Source: Nipponacmea schrenckii
Lineage: Eukaryota > Mollusca > Gastropoda > Lottiidae
DNA length: 64,000 nt
Reading direction: 5' to 3'
Assembly: GCA_030562195.1 (NCBI GenBank)
Contig: JAUJPP010000003.1
Span: forward strand, 26,195,398 to 26,259,397
Below, in pieces: positions 50,156-61,929 of the stretch (within the stretch, counting starts at the first letter, position 1; each line of letters begins with the position of its first letter). Under the pieces are notes generated by a model, which made no database searches, had not been told where the DNA came from, and was given only the letters and a program-made list of their open reading frames with translations. The translations under genes were made by a program, and so were the position numbers.

Positions 50156-52310
50156 CTTGACTACCAACTACTACACTAGTTACTTCACTTACAGTACTAT
50201 AAATCCATTTCTGAAATCATAATTGTTAAAGTCAGATACAACACTTGTTATTGTTTTATATTCCTGCGGCACACATCCACTCATCATGGTAGCTACACAG
50301 GAAGTGACACTACAGCATATCACAGTCCCACACGTCTAACATGCACGTGCAGGCTACAAAATATTCATGACATACACATACGGTACTGAATAGGCCTATT
50401 CATATCATTGTATTGTTTACTCATAACATCAATAATAAAAAATATTAGCCATGTAAGTGTTAAGTTGTATTAAAACTTTAGTTTAATGTTCAAATTGTGA
50501 AAGAAGCTTATACATGAAAATATTTCTCAGTTATGCTATTCACATCCATGTTTCTACCTGATCAAACAGAATTTGCTTTAGGGTAAAAATATTAACATAA
50601 TAATTTCACTACCGGTATTTCTACAAAATTAAACTAAAAGTAAAAGACATCAAAGGTTCCCTTTTGTGTGCTCTTCATTTCTCTGACCCTCTCCCACTCA
50701 ACAATCGATCAAAATCATCTGATAGACTCAAATGGCAGTGTTAGAGTTTTCAGGAATACCGGTATAAAATAAAAGCTTAAACTAATAACTTAAGAGATGG
50801 ATTTAAGATCATATCATAATGAGATACTGCACCATTGCACAGGTTGATAGAACAACAGAGCTGGTTAGTCGGATGATTCACCCAAACATTCAAATTGATT
50901 CAAATATTCACAACACAATAGAAACAACAACTTAACAACTTATCAGCTGTTAGAAAAATCTAAGATGTTATTAAAATATGTTTAAGGGTCACTGAGTGTA
51001 ACCCATATGGTACAACTGTCACTGATGAATATATTAATTAATTATGTACAGTAAGCAAAACATGTTCACATACCGGTCTTAAGCCATGTCCAGATATAAT
51101 AATCAATGCAATACACACAGTTACCAGTTGGTATAAGACCTTGGTAAGGATAGTCTCTTGTATAATCAAAACATTGAATACACTTGACAATTTCAAAGTA
51201 TTTCCAAGCATTAGACATCAGATCTAAAGTAAACCTTATATTCTATCCATTTTGAATCATATGGGAAGCACACTGACTGTCTCCAAGGTCGAAACTCTGA
51301 CGTTTTCTCTACTTCATTACCAAGTCATAAAATTATTGATTCTTCTTTTTACTGCAGCCACTGAATTCTGAATGAATGAATCAACTTTATCACTGATCGG
51401 GAAGCGCACCTGTTATCCTTTGTGCATAGGCAGGTACAAGACATATCCAAGCAAATGACTGAAAAAACATACCTGTGATCATAGAATAAATTACGTTTAA
51501 ATCCATAAAATATTGCCAATTATCACCATTCCACTTTCAATGATCGTTTGATTAAAATAGCAACAAGGTCACGTGATTTTACCGGAAATACTGAAAGGTC
51601 AAGGACAGTTCTGTCAAAATATTCGTCTTAAACCTTCAAGAACTGTGATTGAATTTTGCCATCTGAGTTGATTAAGAATTAACATAATCGATTTCTTTCA
51701 ATAATTTTACAGATGAAATATCTTCTTGTGCTTTTCTTTCTTTAGACATAGGCCTACTCAAAATTCAGTCCACTTCGTTCTTAAACATTTGTCCAGCGTG
51801 GCCTACGCCCTGTCCTCTGGATGTAGGCAAAAATTCCTAATGTTGTTTTTCTGTAATTTCGACATTTCTTGCAAGTGAAAAAAATTTAACAAAGCGTTTA
51901 TAAAGGAAATGAATTATTCTTATATTTTTCATATGGGGGTTTGGGGGGGGGGGTGGCTTCGGGGAACCGACTATTATAGACTATCCTGTCCATATGTAGG
52001 CCCTATTGGTATTGTCTATAGGCTAAGAGCTGTAAATTACATCGCTGAGAGAAAGCATCTGAATTTTGCACCGACATCCAAGATCCCCAACTATTTATTG
52101 GTATTGCTCATAGAAATTCGCCTTACCTGTTTCGATAAAAAGATTAAAAATATTCTGGGAATTAGGTTTTGTGAATGAGAAAAAAAGACATCTCAACCTC
52201 CATGGTTGTAATTTGAAAGGGTGTCTCATGTTGTTGTAGTCTGATTAGAGAACTGGATTTATGTACTTACCTCCCTTGCAATATTAAGACCATAGAGGTA
52301 ATAATAAAGA
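50156..52310. other. VPS13 upstream region; no coding sequence recognised
   Basis: About 2.2 kb between the VPS13 start codon and the first SINE. It should hold the VPS13 5' UTR and promoter, but no TATA box, CpG-rich block or convincing 5' UTR exon could be picked by eye. A G-run (about 51938-51952) sits near the middle right. Confidence 0.5.
51935..51956 (+). other. G-run tract
   Basis: GGGGG, then GGGGGGGGGG, then GGGG close together in the spacer upstream of VPS13. Confidence 0.5.
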
Positions 52311-52317
52311 CATTTGG

Positions 52318-52436
52318 CATTGATCTTTCCCGGATTATCCGTACCCATTTACAGCTGGGTGGACTGGAATTGTGAGTGAAGATGACTTATTCAAGGTCAT
52401 CGGACTTTCACACGCCGATCGAGATTAGAACGACCA
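52318..52436 (-). repeat. tRNA-like SINE, reverse partial copy
   Basis: TTTCCCGGATTATCCGTACC CATTTACAGCTGGGTGGAC and GATGACTTATTCAAGGTCAT, ending CACGCCGATCGAG; reverse complement of the 12.2-kb copy. Confidence 0.68.
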
Positions 52437-52729
52437 TGACATATGACCTTAAAACTCTCATAGGATGACCCGTGCCCAGAAGTGTTTCCTGGAAACATTC
52501 GCAAAGATGGCAGAGTAGGGGCCACAAAATTTCCCCTGGGCCCAAAAGCAACTCTATCACTATATAGGCCTACAATGATAAAAACACCTTTCATTCATTC
52601 TAATATTTATATAATAAAACACACAAACACAATATAAACATATCTTAATTGTGGAAGTTTGTCGATTGCACCATGATTTTAATGGCCTACTATAACAAAT
52701 ATTCACTTAGTGACACTAAACTCTACTGT

Positions 52730-53179
52730 TTATTTGACATTTTCATCATTCAACCGTCTTTCCATCCAACTGTTTAAGCATTCCTGTTGTGAAGCTTTCT
52801 TCTCGTCACTGATCTCCAGACCAACCAATGTAGCAAGGGAAGGTTCACACTCGTCAACTCTTGGGCTGGCAGTATTCCCATCTTCCTGTGGTACATCATG
52901 GATTCCAAATATTTCATTTACATCTTGTTCATCACCTTGAAGTAAATGATCAATTTTTTTGTCGATCATTTTCTGTTCATCGTATTCCACATTTTCGTCC
53001 GAAAATTTTACTTTTAATTTCTTTGGCTTCTTTTTCGCAAGGTTTGGACTTGATTGTGGTTTCCTATCATCCTGCGCCTTCGCCATTTTCACTTCTACCG
53101 ATCCTTCGGAAGCGTGTTTCGCTTTTCGCCTACTCAAACTTACATTTACATCAACTTTACTTTTTTCGTCTTCCAACAT
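52730..53179 (-). CDS. Intronless 149-aa Lys-rich protein, family not recognised
   Basis: Complete ORF from ATG (53179) to TAA (52730), preceded by an in-frame TAA three codons upstream, with A at -3. Starts MLEDEKSKVDVNVSLSRRKA; carries a basic run LAKKKPKKLKVKF near residue 50 that could be a nuclear localisation signal, an acidic middle, and ends NSWMERRLNDENVK. No membrane segment or signal peptide. The AATAAA hexamer overlaps the stop codon. It lies about 2.6 kb upstream of the VPS13 start, same strand. Could be a genuine small nuclear protein, a retrogene, or a first exon whose stop is bypassed by splicing. No function assigned. Confidence 0.6.
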   Translation of the reverse strand: MLEDEKSKVDVNVSLSRRKAKHASEGSVEVKMAKAQDDRKPQSSPNLAKKKPKKLKVKFSDENVEYDEQKMIDKKIDHLLQGDEQDVNEIFGIHDVPQEDGNTASPRVDECEPSLATLVGLEISDEKKASQQECLNSWMERRLNDENVK

Positions 53180-53300
53180 ATTTTTTTAATAAACTCGTGT
53201 TTTTCAGTCCTCGTACTAAATCTGTTTTACTAACCGTTGTGGTGCTATGGACACTACAAGCTGTGAAGTCCGCTTCCAGGGGTGCTACTATGACGTCATA
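53180..53300 (-). promoter_or_regulatory. Putative promoter of the 149-aa gene with a palindromic CRE
   Basis: TGACGTCA at 53291-53298, 112 bp upstream of the start codon, and a GGAAG-type ETS-like core at about 53272-53278 in otherwise unique sequence. CRE plus ETS sites close to a start is typical of TATA-less housekeeping promoters. Function is inferred from motifs alone. Confidence 0.45.
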
Positions 53301-53740
53301 ATGTAACCTAATAAAATAATGATATATAGCAACTTTCTTTCCGTCGACGTTAGATTCACCTGTCGCTAATTATTGGAACTATTATAGGTTATCAATTATC
53401 AACACTTTTCGTAATATATATATATAAACAATATTTATCACACATTGAATGACATATCTTCGTATAACGGATTCCATGGGATGTGATAAATTCCATGGCA
53501 ATAGTTATCAATAGATTATAGAGTTAAACGGTGCTAAACCTGCGCATATTAAGGTCATGTCATTGATTGCACGTGTAAAGACATACGTCACTTAAACAAC
53601 GTGATTGTTAGGGGTATAAGCAAAGCTTTGGGGGGGGGGGGGGTGAATACTTTTTGGATATAGTCCAATACATACAATTGCTCTGAGACTTATCTATTTC
53701 AGTTGTCTGAAGATAGCACAACATGTTTTCAATTTCGGTT
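53300..53740. other. Spacer upstream of the 149-aa gene
   Basis: Unique AT-rich sequence with a 13-G run at about 53631-53643. No ORF, RNA gene or repeat recognised. Confidence 0.4.
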
Positions 53741-56325
53741 ATATTATTTCTATATTACTCTACAATTGATTATTTAGCACTTTATTTTTTTTCAGTGATA
53801 TTTCTATTTTACTCTACAATTGATTATTTAGCACTTTATTTTTTTTCAGTGGTATTATTGCTCTACAATTGAGGTATTGAGCACTATTTTAACAGTGGTA
53901 TTTCTATATCACTCTACAATTGATGTATTGAGCACTTTTTTAAAAGTGGTATTTCTATATTGCTCTACATTTGGTGTATTGAGCACTATAATAATAATAA
54001 TAATAAACTCTTTATTTTACATGGGTCAGAATTAGGCCCAATACACAAGGACATGGTCCTGTCTCACATTCAGCCCATGGGGCAATACATTGAAAAAAAA
54101 AAAAAAAAAAAGAAAATAAAATCGAAAATACATAATATTCTAACAGTGGTATTACTATATCGCTATACAATTAATTATTGAGTGCTATTCTAACAGTGGT
54201 ATTTCAATATCGCTCTAGATTTGGTGTATTGAGCACTCTATTAACAGTAGTATTATTATATCGCTCTACATTTGATGTATTGAGTACTAAATTAACTGTG
54301 ATATTTCTATATCTCTCTATAATTGATGTATTGAGCACTATTTTAACAGTGATATTTCTATATCGCTCTACAATTGATGTATTGAGCACTATTTTAACAG
54401 TGGTATTTCTATATAACTCTACAATTGATGTATTGAGCACTATTTTAACAGTGGTATTTCTATATAACTCTACAATTGATGTATTGAGCATTATTATAAC
54501 AGTGGTATTTCTATATCTCTCTACAATTGATGTATTGAGCACTATTATAACAGTGGTATTACTATATCGCTACAATTGATGTATTGAGCACTATTTTAAC
54601 AGTGGTATTTCTATATTGCTCTACAATTGATATATTGAGCACTATTTTAACAGTGGTATTTCTATATCGCTACAATTGATGTATTGAGCACTATTATAAC
54701 AGTGGTATTTCTATATAACTCTACAATTGATTATTTAGAACTTTATTTCTTTTCAGTGATATTTCTATTTTACTCTACAATTGATATATTGAGCACTATT
54801 TTAACAGTGGTATTTCTATATCACTCTATAATTGATGTATTGAGCACTATTTTAACAGTGGTATTTCTATATCACTCTACAATTGATGTATTGAGCACTA
54901 TTCTAACAGTGGTATTTCTATATCGCTCTACAATTGATGTATTGAGCACTATTCTAACAGTGGTATTTCTATATCGCTCTACAATTGATGTATTGAGCAC
55001 TATTCTAACAGTGGTATTTCTATATTGCTCTACAATTGATATATTGAGAATTATTTTAACAGTGGTATTTCTATATCGCTACAATTGATGTATTGAGCAC
55101 TATTTTAACAGTGGTATTTCTATATTGCTCTACAATTGATATATTGAGCACTATTTTAACAGTGGTATTACTATATCGCTACAATTGATGTATTGAGCAC
55201 TATTATAACAGTGGTATTTCTATTTTACTCTACAATTGATATATTGAGAATTATTTTAACAGTGATATTTCTATATCACTCTATAATTGATGTATTGAGA
55301 ATTATTTTAACAGTGATATTTCTATATCGCTCTACAATTGATGTATTGAGCACTATTTTAACAGTGGTATTTCTATATTGCTCTACAATTGATGTATTGA
55401 GCACTATTTTAACAGTGGTATTTCTATATCAATATACAATTGATGTATTGAGCATTATTATAACAGTGGTATTTCTATATCGCTCTACGTATTGAGCACT
55501 ATTTTAACAGTGGTATTTCTATATCGCTCTACAATTGATGTATTGAGCACTATTCTAACAGTGGTATTTCTATATTGCTCTACAATTGATATATTGAGAA
55601 TTATTTTAACAGTGGTATTTCTATATCGCTACAATTGATGTATTGAGCACTATTATAACAGTGGTATTTCTATATTGCTCTACAATTGATGTATTGAGCA
55701 CTATTATAACAGTGGTATTTCTATATCACTCTACAATTGATGTATTGAGTACTATTTTAACAGTGATATTTCTATATCGCTCTACAATTGATGTATTGAG
55801 CACTATTTTAACAGCGGTATTTTTATATCGCTCTACATTTGGTGTATTGAGCACTATTCTAACAGTGGTATTACTATATCACTATACAATTAATGTATTG
55901 AGTGCTATTCTAACAGTGGTATTTCAATATCGCTCTACATTTGGTGTATTGAGCACTCTATTAACAGTAGTATTTTTATATCGCTCTACATTTGATGTAT
56001 TGAGTACTAAATTAACTGTGATATTTCTATATCTCTCTATAATTGATGTATTGAGCACTATTTTAACTGTGATATTTCTATATCTCTCTACAATTGATGT
56101 ATTGAGCACTATTTTAACAGTGATATTTCTATATCGCTCTACAATTGATGTATTGAGCACTATTTTAACAGTGATATTTCTATATCGCTCTACAATTGAT
56201 GTATTGAGCACTATTTTAACAGTGGTATATCTATATAGCTCTACAATTGATGTATTGAGCATTATTATAACAGTGGTATTTCTATATCGCTCTACAATTG
56301 ATGATGATATATATTGAGCTCCATT
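53740..56325 (+). repeat. 51-bp satellite, array 2 (~45-50 copies)
   Basis: Same unit as array 1, with variants CGCTCTACATTTGGTGTATT and AGTACTAAATTAACTGTGAT appearing as a larger block twice (about 54150-54330 and 55830-56070), i.e. higher-order repetition. Ends 170 bp before the assembly gap. Confidence 0.95.
53985..54145 (-). mobile_element. Retroelement tail inserted in the 51-bp array
   Basis: (ATA)n, AACTCTTTATTTTACATGGG TCAGAATTAGGCCC, CAGCCCATGGGGCAATACAT and a run of 18 A interrupt the satellite, which resumes with CTAACAGTGGTATTACTATA. Confidence 0.6.
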
Positions 56326-56497
56326 TTAACCGTTAAACTATTTTATCGCTGGAAGTTTAGTGTTTTAGTTTAATGTCAATAATGACGCAATAAATATTTT
56401 GTAATTTTCACAGGAAGTTGAATTAAATTGTCACGAGAGAATACAGACGTCAGTAAGCCGAAACAAAACAGTGCTAAATGTCAACAAGAACGTGTTT

Positions 56498-56997
56498 NNN
56501 NNNNNNNNNNNNNNNNNNNNNNNNNNNNNNNNNNNNNNNNNNNNNNNNNNNNNNNNNNNNNNNNNNNNNNNNNNNNNNNNNNNNNNNNNNNNNNNNNNNN
56601 NNNNNNNNNNNNNNNNNNNNNNNNNNNNNNNNNNNNNNNNNNNNNNNNNNNNNNNNNNNNNNNNNNNNNNNNNNNNNNNNNNNNNNNNNNNNNNNNNNNN
56701 NNNNNNNNNNNNNNNNNNNNNNNNNNNNNNNNNNNNNNNNNNNNNNNNNNNNNNNNNNNNNNNNNNNNNNNNNNNNNNNNNNNNNNNNNNNNNNNNNNNN
56801 NNNNNNNNNNNNNNNNNNNNNNNNNNNNNNNNNNNNNNNNNNNNNNNNNNNNNNNNNNNNNNNNNNNNNNNNNNNNNNNNNNNNNNNNNNNNNNNNNNNN
56901 NNNNNNNNNNNNNNNNNNNNNNNNNNNNNNNNNNNNNNNNNNNNNNNNNNNNNNNNNNNNNNNNNNNNNNNNNNNNNNNNNNNNNNNNNNNNNNNNN
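56498..56997. other. Assembly gap (500 N)
   Basis: Exactly 500 undetermined bases, so probably a fixed-size placeholder. True distance unknown. ORFs reported across it are meaningless. Confidence 0.98.
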
Positions 56998-57640
56998 TGA
57001 ATATTTGTAATATGTCTTCAAAAGTATCATGAAATGAACGAAAATAGCATAATTCGTTCAACAACATCACAATCTAGGAGTTTTTCTATGTATATTTATT
57101 ATTTCTTTTCTATAAATCACAACGTCTCAAGATATGGCGAGTCGCCTGTTAAACTTTCAAACGCAAATACTTCTGGACAAACATGGATTTGAAGGCTCGA
57201 ATTTTGACAGCGACTTATGCATACCATTACTGATTAATTTAGCTAAATATTTCCTGTTTCAGAGACTAAGGTATGATTGGTCAAAAGGATAAGGACCCTG
57301 TCCCTGGTTGCATGATAGGTTCTGGATCTGGACGGGTTCGGTGGGAATGATAGGCCTACATGACTCTCTCCTTGGCGACATGCCACATTAGTCTGGAGAT
57401 AGAGTGTGGGTTACTCGGACTATTCTGGTAAGAAATTTTCCCAAGGTTTTTCTCATCAAGACCAAGCAAATGTCAAGATTTATAAGCTGTCGGGTCTGGG
57501 AATAGTCTGATAACAATTTATTGCTAGACTTACAGTGACTTACTATAATCTGATAATACTGGATGAATACAAATCATCAGTCTTTTAGTGAATGGCCTCG
57601 ATCATCTAGGCCTTCTTTGTCTGCATAAAACTTCGTCCCT
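56998..57640. other. Right flank of the gap; no gene recognised
   Basis: Contains ATGGCGAGTCGCCTGTTAAA and ACATGGATTTGAAGGCTCGA ATTTTGA, the second shared with 11833, so part is a dispersed repeat. Splice-like sites exist but no supported exon. Confidence 0.4.
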
Positions 57641-57644
57641 CGTC

Positions 57645-57832
57645 GTAGAAAGGAGAAATGAAATGGTCTAAGGAAGATGGGGAACGTCACGCAGTGTGCA
57701 ATGAGGGAAATTCGCCGGGATAGCAGCATCATTCTACTACTTTGCTATTTCCAACTTTCGAGGGATCTTGAACACGTACAGCCTGTAGCACACGGGGTCT
57801 CGGTTTATTGTCCCATCTGAAAGAAGTCAGAG
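57645..57832 (+). repeat. Dispersed repeat G, copy 3
   Basis: CGCAGTGTGCAATGAGGGAA, ATAGCAGCATCATT, GAGGGATCTTGAACACGTAC and CAGCCTGTAGCACACGGGGT, in the same order as the copies at 17985 and 25318. Confidence 0.72.
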
Positions 57833-58604
57833 ACCAATGAATTGATGTGTAACATGACAGGCATAGAACCATGGTCTAAGCTGAAGGTGGGCTCGGGATT
57901 TATATCAATACACCAGTTCGAGCTTTCCCAGTATGATATGGTAAGAGATATCTACAACGTGTGGTAACATCTTAATTACATAATAAGAGACTGTTTGAAA
58001 AAATTATGTTTGGTGCATATTTTGGTGATTTTACAATTAAAACCATGTAACCAGACTGGACAAAATCTGAAATATGGAAAGAAACCACTGTGTAAGTAAA
58101 GCGACATGGTGAACGAACATCTGCATACATACATTGAGCAATGGAGAAAATTTGTATCTAAGAAAGTGGCAGGTGAAAACACCTCAGTTAATTGCTCATC
58201 TTCTGTGAATAGAGACAATATAAGTAACAACTACATACCTTCAAAATGAAAGCCTCTCCCAGAGAGGTATTTTACCCAACGACCTCTGCAAACAACAATG
58301 ATGCCTTGGTTACTGAAATAAGGTTTCCTATCTACCCCCCTGATTTCAGCTCACATCCAAGGTACGATTTTGAACAATAGAGTAGGACAGGTCTAGGACT
58401 TGTTCGATTTGTAGTTGTTTTCTGTTATTATATCACCGTATAGAACATACCTCATGATATAGACAAATCGAACACACCGTATCTGGAGATCTGGAGACCA
58501 TCTGACTGACGAGAAATCATCCCCTAATCGAAAAGTTTTTAGTTCGCTAATTTAACCCTCTATTGTATTACACTGAGCACGGTTCATGCCTTATCAACGA
58601 CTTG

Positions 58605-58998
58605 TTATGTGTAAGTCTGGGGTATGCCGTTTGTAACTGAGGTGTGGGGTGGGGCTATATACATTTCATAAATATTGTCACTTTGTTTAGAGATATCGCT
58701 TGTGCATTGCAGACTCCTAGAACAACCAAAGCAACAATAAAATGGAATTAAACCCATTTCGTTCACATTTATTTCTATAATCATCGTACAATCCGATTTT
58801 AACATAATATCAAGGGCTGTAACTCCGTCAATATTTGCCTTTCTCACCCACCGCTTTCTATTTATAAATTCCCCCGAGGAAAATCGTTTGTACCGCTCAT
58901 TCCATTTCCAACAAATTAAAGTTATGATTTTGGTCCCAAAATGCAGTGTGCACCTAATGAATTCTATTTCACAATAATTGTATTGTGAAAGAGCCCTC
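58605..58998 (-). CDS. Open frame with one ankyrin-like motif (possible terminal exon)
   Basis: Open for about 131 codons from just after a TAG (58998-59000) to a stop at 58605. Contains NRKRWVRKANIDGVTALDIM, where NIDGVTALDIML fits the core of an ankyrin repeat, then a Cys-rich stretch and a Ser/Thr tail. No start codon in context and no neighbouring exon found. It could be the last exon of a gene lying to the right, a decayed gene, or chance. Confidence 0.22.
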
Positions 58999-58999
58999 T

Positions 59000-59735
59000 A
59001 AGATGCTCCATGAGAGGTCGGGGGCTATGCTCTTCTACAGAATCTGAACCTCCACAGTTAGAGCTCTATGAACCTTAGTATTTGTGCCCTTTACAAATTC
59101 GAATGTTATGTTATGCCCCTGTCCCCTATATTTTACACCTAGTCATGAGAGGCTGGCACTGCATGAATAATTGACTTTTGGAAAAATCAGAATTTTATAA
59201 ATGTAGCCCCATAATAGGTACAGAAGAGAAAACTAATGGGAATCTGGTATATATTTAATGGTAACTGATATTACATCAAGAAATTGTTTACAGTCTGTTC
59301 AAACAGGTTATTCTTATCATCTGACGAATGAAATGCACACGTCAAGTTTAATCTGTACGATATGTAACAGCTTGTTATCGTTGTTTGTTGAAATAAATAA
59401 ATCGAAAGTAGAGGTTGGTAGATAATATTACCTAGTCTAATATCATCATTATAATAATTGAAATCTGCAGGTAGATAACATTATCCAGTGAGATGTAATC
59501 AATAAATAGAGGTATTTATACAGGTGATGTAAGGTCTGGAGTCTGGAGAGTTTTATTAATTATTTTTATTGTTTATAATGCACTGTATATCAAATAGGGT
59601 AGATTACTAACACAAACTACCAAACTCTTACCATACAATACTATTCTTCACATTAGACTGACTTTATATTATGCATCAAATAAGTGTGCTTTAGTTATAC
59701 AAATGCTTACAAGATGCAAATAATCACACCAAATT
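59000..59735. other. Intergenic; nothing recognised
   Basis: AT-rich sequence with short direct repeats of GGTAGATAA (59414-59480). No supported feature. Confidence 0.4.
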
Positions 59736-59872
59736 CCAGTCTACCCAGCTTTAAATGGGTATGGATAATTCGGAAAAGATCAATGCCAAGAGGTTTGACC
59801 AAGAACCGGTAAGGATTCATATCACGGCGGACAGGTAAACCTAAGTTGTTATCCTTGTAAAGTATAGATTTT
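59736..59872 (+). repeat. tRNA-like SINE, body and tail fragment
   Basis: CCAGTCTACCCAGCTTTAAA TGGGTATGGATAATTCGG, GATCAATGCCAAGAGG and TTGTTATCCTTGTAAAGTAT; head missing. Confidence 0.65.
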
Positions 59873-60519
59873 TCAAAAATTTAGCCTTTGCTCTGTACAT
59901 CGAATTAATGACAATTTTAAGAAATTCTTTGGGGACATTTCTGTTTGAAATCTATGATAGCGAAAAGTGTTTGTATAAAATATAACCTTCCAAAACCTTA
60001 CAGAAGAATAATATCGATAAAATTAAAAAAACTGAAAAACGCAGAAGGACAACTGTTGACAGAGCTAGAATGGAATACGTTTACAGGTTTTTTGTAGAAT
60101 TTTGAATCAGGCTGTACTTTAGGCCAGATGAGAGACGCCAAGTTTCGGACTAATCCTAACGAAATTTCAATGACGTGACGTTAACTGGCCTGAATTATAA
60201 AAACTCGATCGCTATCCATTACACAGTTTATATACTTAACGTGATTTCTGTAATTTGGAGAAAAGATGAAAAATGATAAGTGTACAGTAGGACAAAGATC
60301 ACTGTGTATATTTTTCTTCTCAGCTCACACCGTGAAATGTAAACATTGAGAGTCAAACTGTCTATCAAATCATATTACTAAATATTATGGAGATTTCAAT
60401 TAGTTTTAATGTATGTATAACCCCATGATGATATAGCTATTGTAAGAAGCATGGGTGTGTTGTTAAGGGGGTGGGGTGTAACTTAGCTTCCCCAAGATTT
60501 GGCAACCTCAATATACCTG

Positions 60520-60625
60520 TTGGTTGTTAATCTGGGAAAGATCGGTGCTAAGAGGTTTGGTTTGACCAAGGACCACGCCTTAGAAAAGATCCTCGTGAAC
60601 CTTGGCCGTTATCTCTTTCTATTTT
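60520..60625 (+). repeat. tRNA-like SINE, tail fragment
   Basis: AATCTGGGAAAGATCGGTGC, AAGAGGTTTGGTTTGACCAA GGACCA and GTGAACCTTGGCCGTTATC, a diverged tail. Confidence 0.5.
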
Positions 60626-60629
60626 TTCT

Positions 60630-61925
60630 ATATTTCTTAATGTATATTCTATATTATGTTATAATTCGTTAGATTCACTTCTATACAGCGTTATACGACA
60701 ACAAAATATTAGAAGACGTCGGTACCAACTGAGCGATAAAACGGAGTTTGGACGGCGACGTTTAAAATTACAAGTTAAAAATGCGTTAAGGGGGCTATAT
60801 TGTGGTCGCATATTGAAGTATATAAATAAGAATAATAAAGAATCGATATAGCTAGAAAATAGTTATCCGCTTCAAGGCTAAAGACATTACTAGGTTGATC
60901 ACCTTGAACAAAGGTATCTTCAGTTTCAGGCTACGTGCATTTAACTGTAAATACTAGCGATATCCGTGACACTTCAGTGCAATATAAAAAATAAAAGTAG
61001 AGATTTACGAGTGATACATTTCATTTAATTTACTTGTATTTCAGAAATATTGCCAAGTTATCTGTTAATTTAGTTTAAATGATAACATGTCTGGTTATAA
61101 ACAGACAGATATGGTCTATTGTTATCATTATAAATAGGTTCTTGTTTCTAGTTCAGGCGATAACAATAGCAGGTTATTAAAGCGGTTACCTCTCTAAAGG
61201 ACAAGCATTTCATATGATATAATACGCGCCTACTTGAAGGATGGTTATGACGTCTTATGAACAAATGATAACGAATCTATAGTGCTTTCTGCTTACCATT
61301 GAGCTTTTAAGGGATTATTGATTGGATAACATCGATTGGAACGATTTCAATTTTCAAATAGATATCTGCGAATCTTGCAATCCTAGTAAAACTAAGCGTT
61401 TTATGACGTCACTAAAGCAAAACCTGCTAATAGACGTATACTCATTCATAAATGATTATTGTATACTTTTGTACATATTTTTTAATCTAATATTTTTTCT
61501 TAGGGATTAGGGCCCGTGGACTTTTGTTTCGATAATCCCAGATATTTCTTAGAATATTACCCATCGATTTGAATTAAGAGATTTTACTTTACAGAGGACG
61601 AATTAAAAAGAGATCATGCTTGACAAGCGTCTTCGTTTGTGATGCTTTTTGCAAAGCGAATCTAGTTAATGGTCTTCTTTTCTATTTAGGTAGGTCTCCA
61701 TTCTATACCAAATGTGTATGAATTAGGTTTTCTTTTTATTTTCAGCAGATTAACCCTTTTTAAATTGATTAATAATGTTGATCAAGTAGGCTTAGATATT
61801 AAAGAAATAAGAAATAGCCGGAGGACACAGGGTTAACCGAGAAATTACTATAGTATTAGTGGATATTGAGATATACTAAGTAGAGACATCTCTTATCGTG
61901 GGATCTCGTTAATTTTACCATTATA
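60630..61925. other. Intergenic; no gene recognised
   Basis: Includes one stray fragment of the 94-bp satellite at about 60785-60810 and a 62-codon plus-strand open frame (61322-61510) with no recognisable feature. Nothing else supported. Confidence 0.4.
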
Positions 61926-61929
61926 TTAT

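Noticed and set aside
1267..50155. VPS13B or VPS13D identity
   Set aside because: The IHIRYED, GWFS and GVWEPLIEP segments and the domain order fit VPS13A/C; D-specific UBA and B-specific N-terminus are absent.
45709..56317. Several 100-224-codon ORFs such as repeated LSTILTVVFLYHSTIDV
   Set aside because: 17-residue period of the 51-bp satellite, open on both strands. Looks like membrane protein repeats but is an artefact.
56428..57070. ORFs of 179-199 codons
   Set aside because: Almost wholly made of N from the assembly gap.
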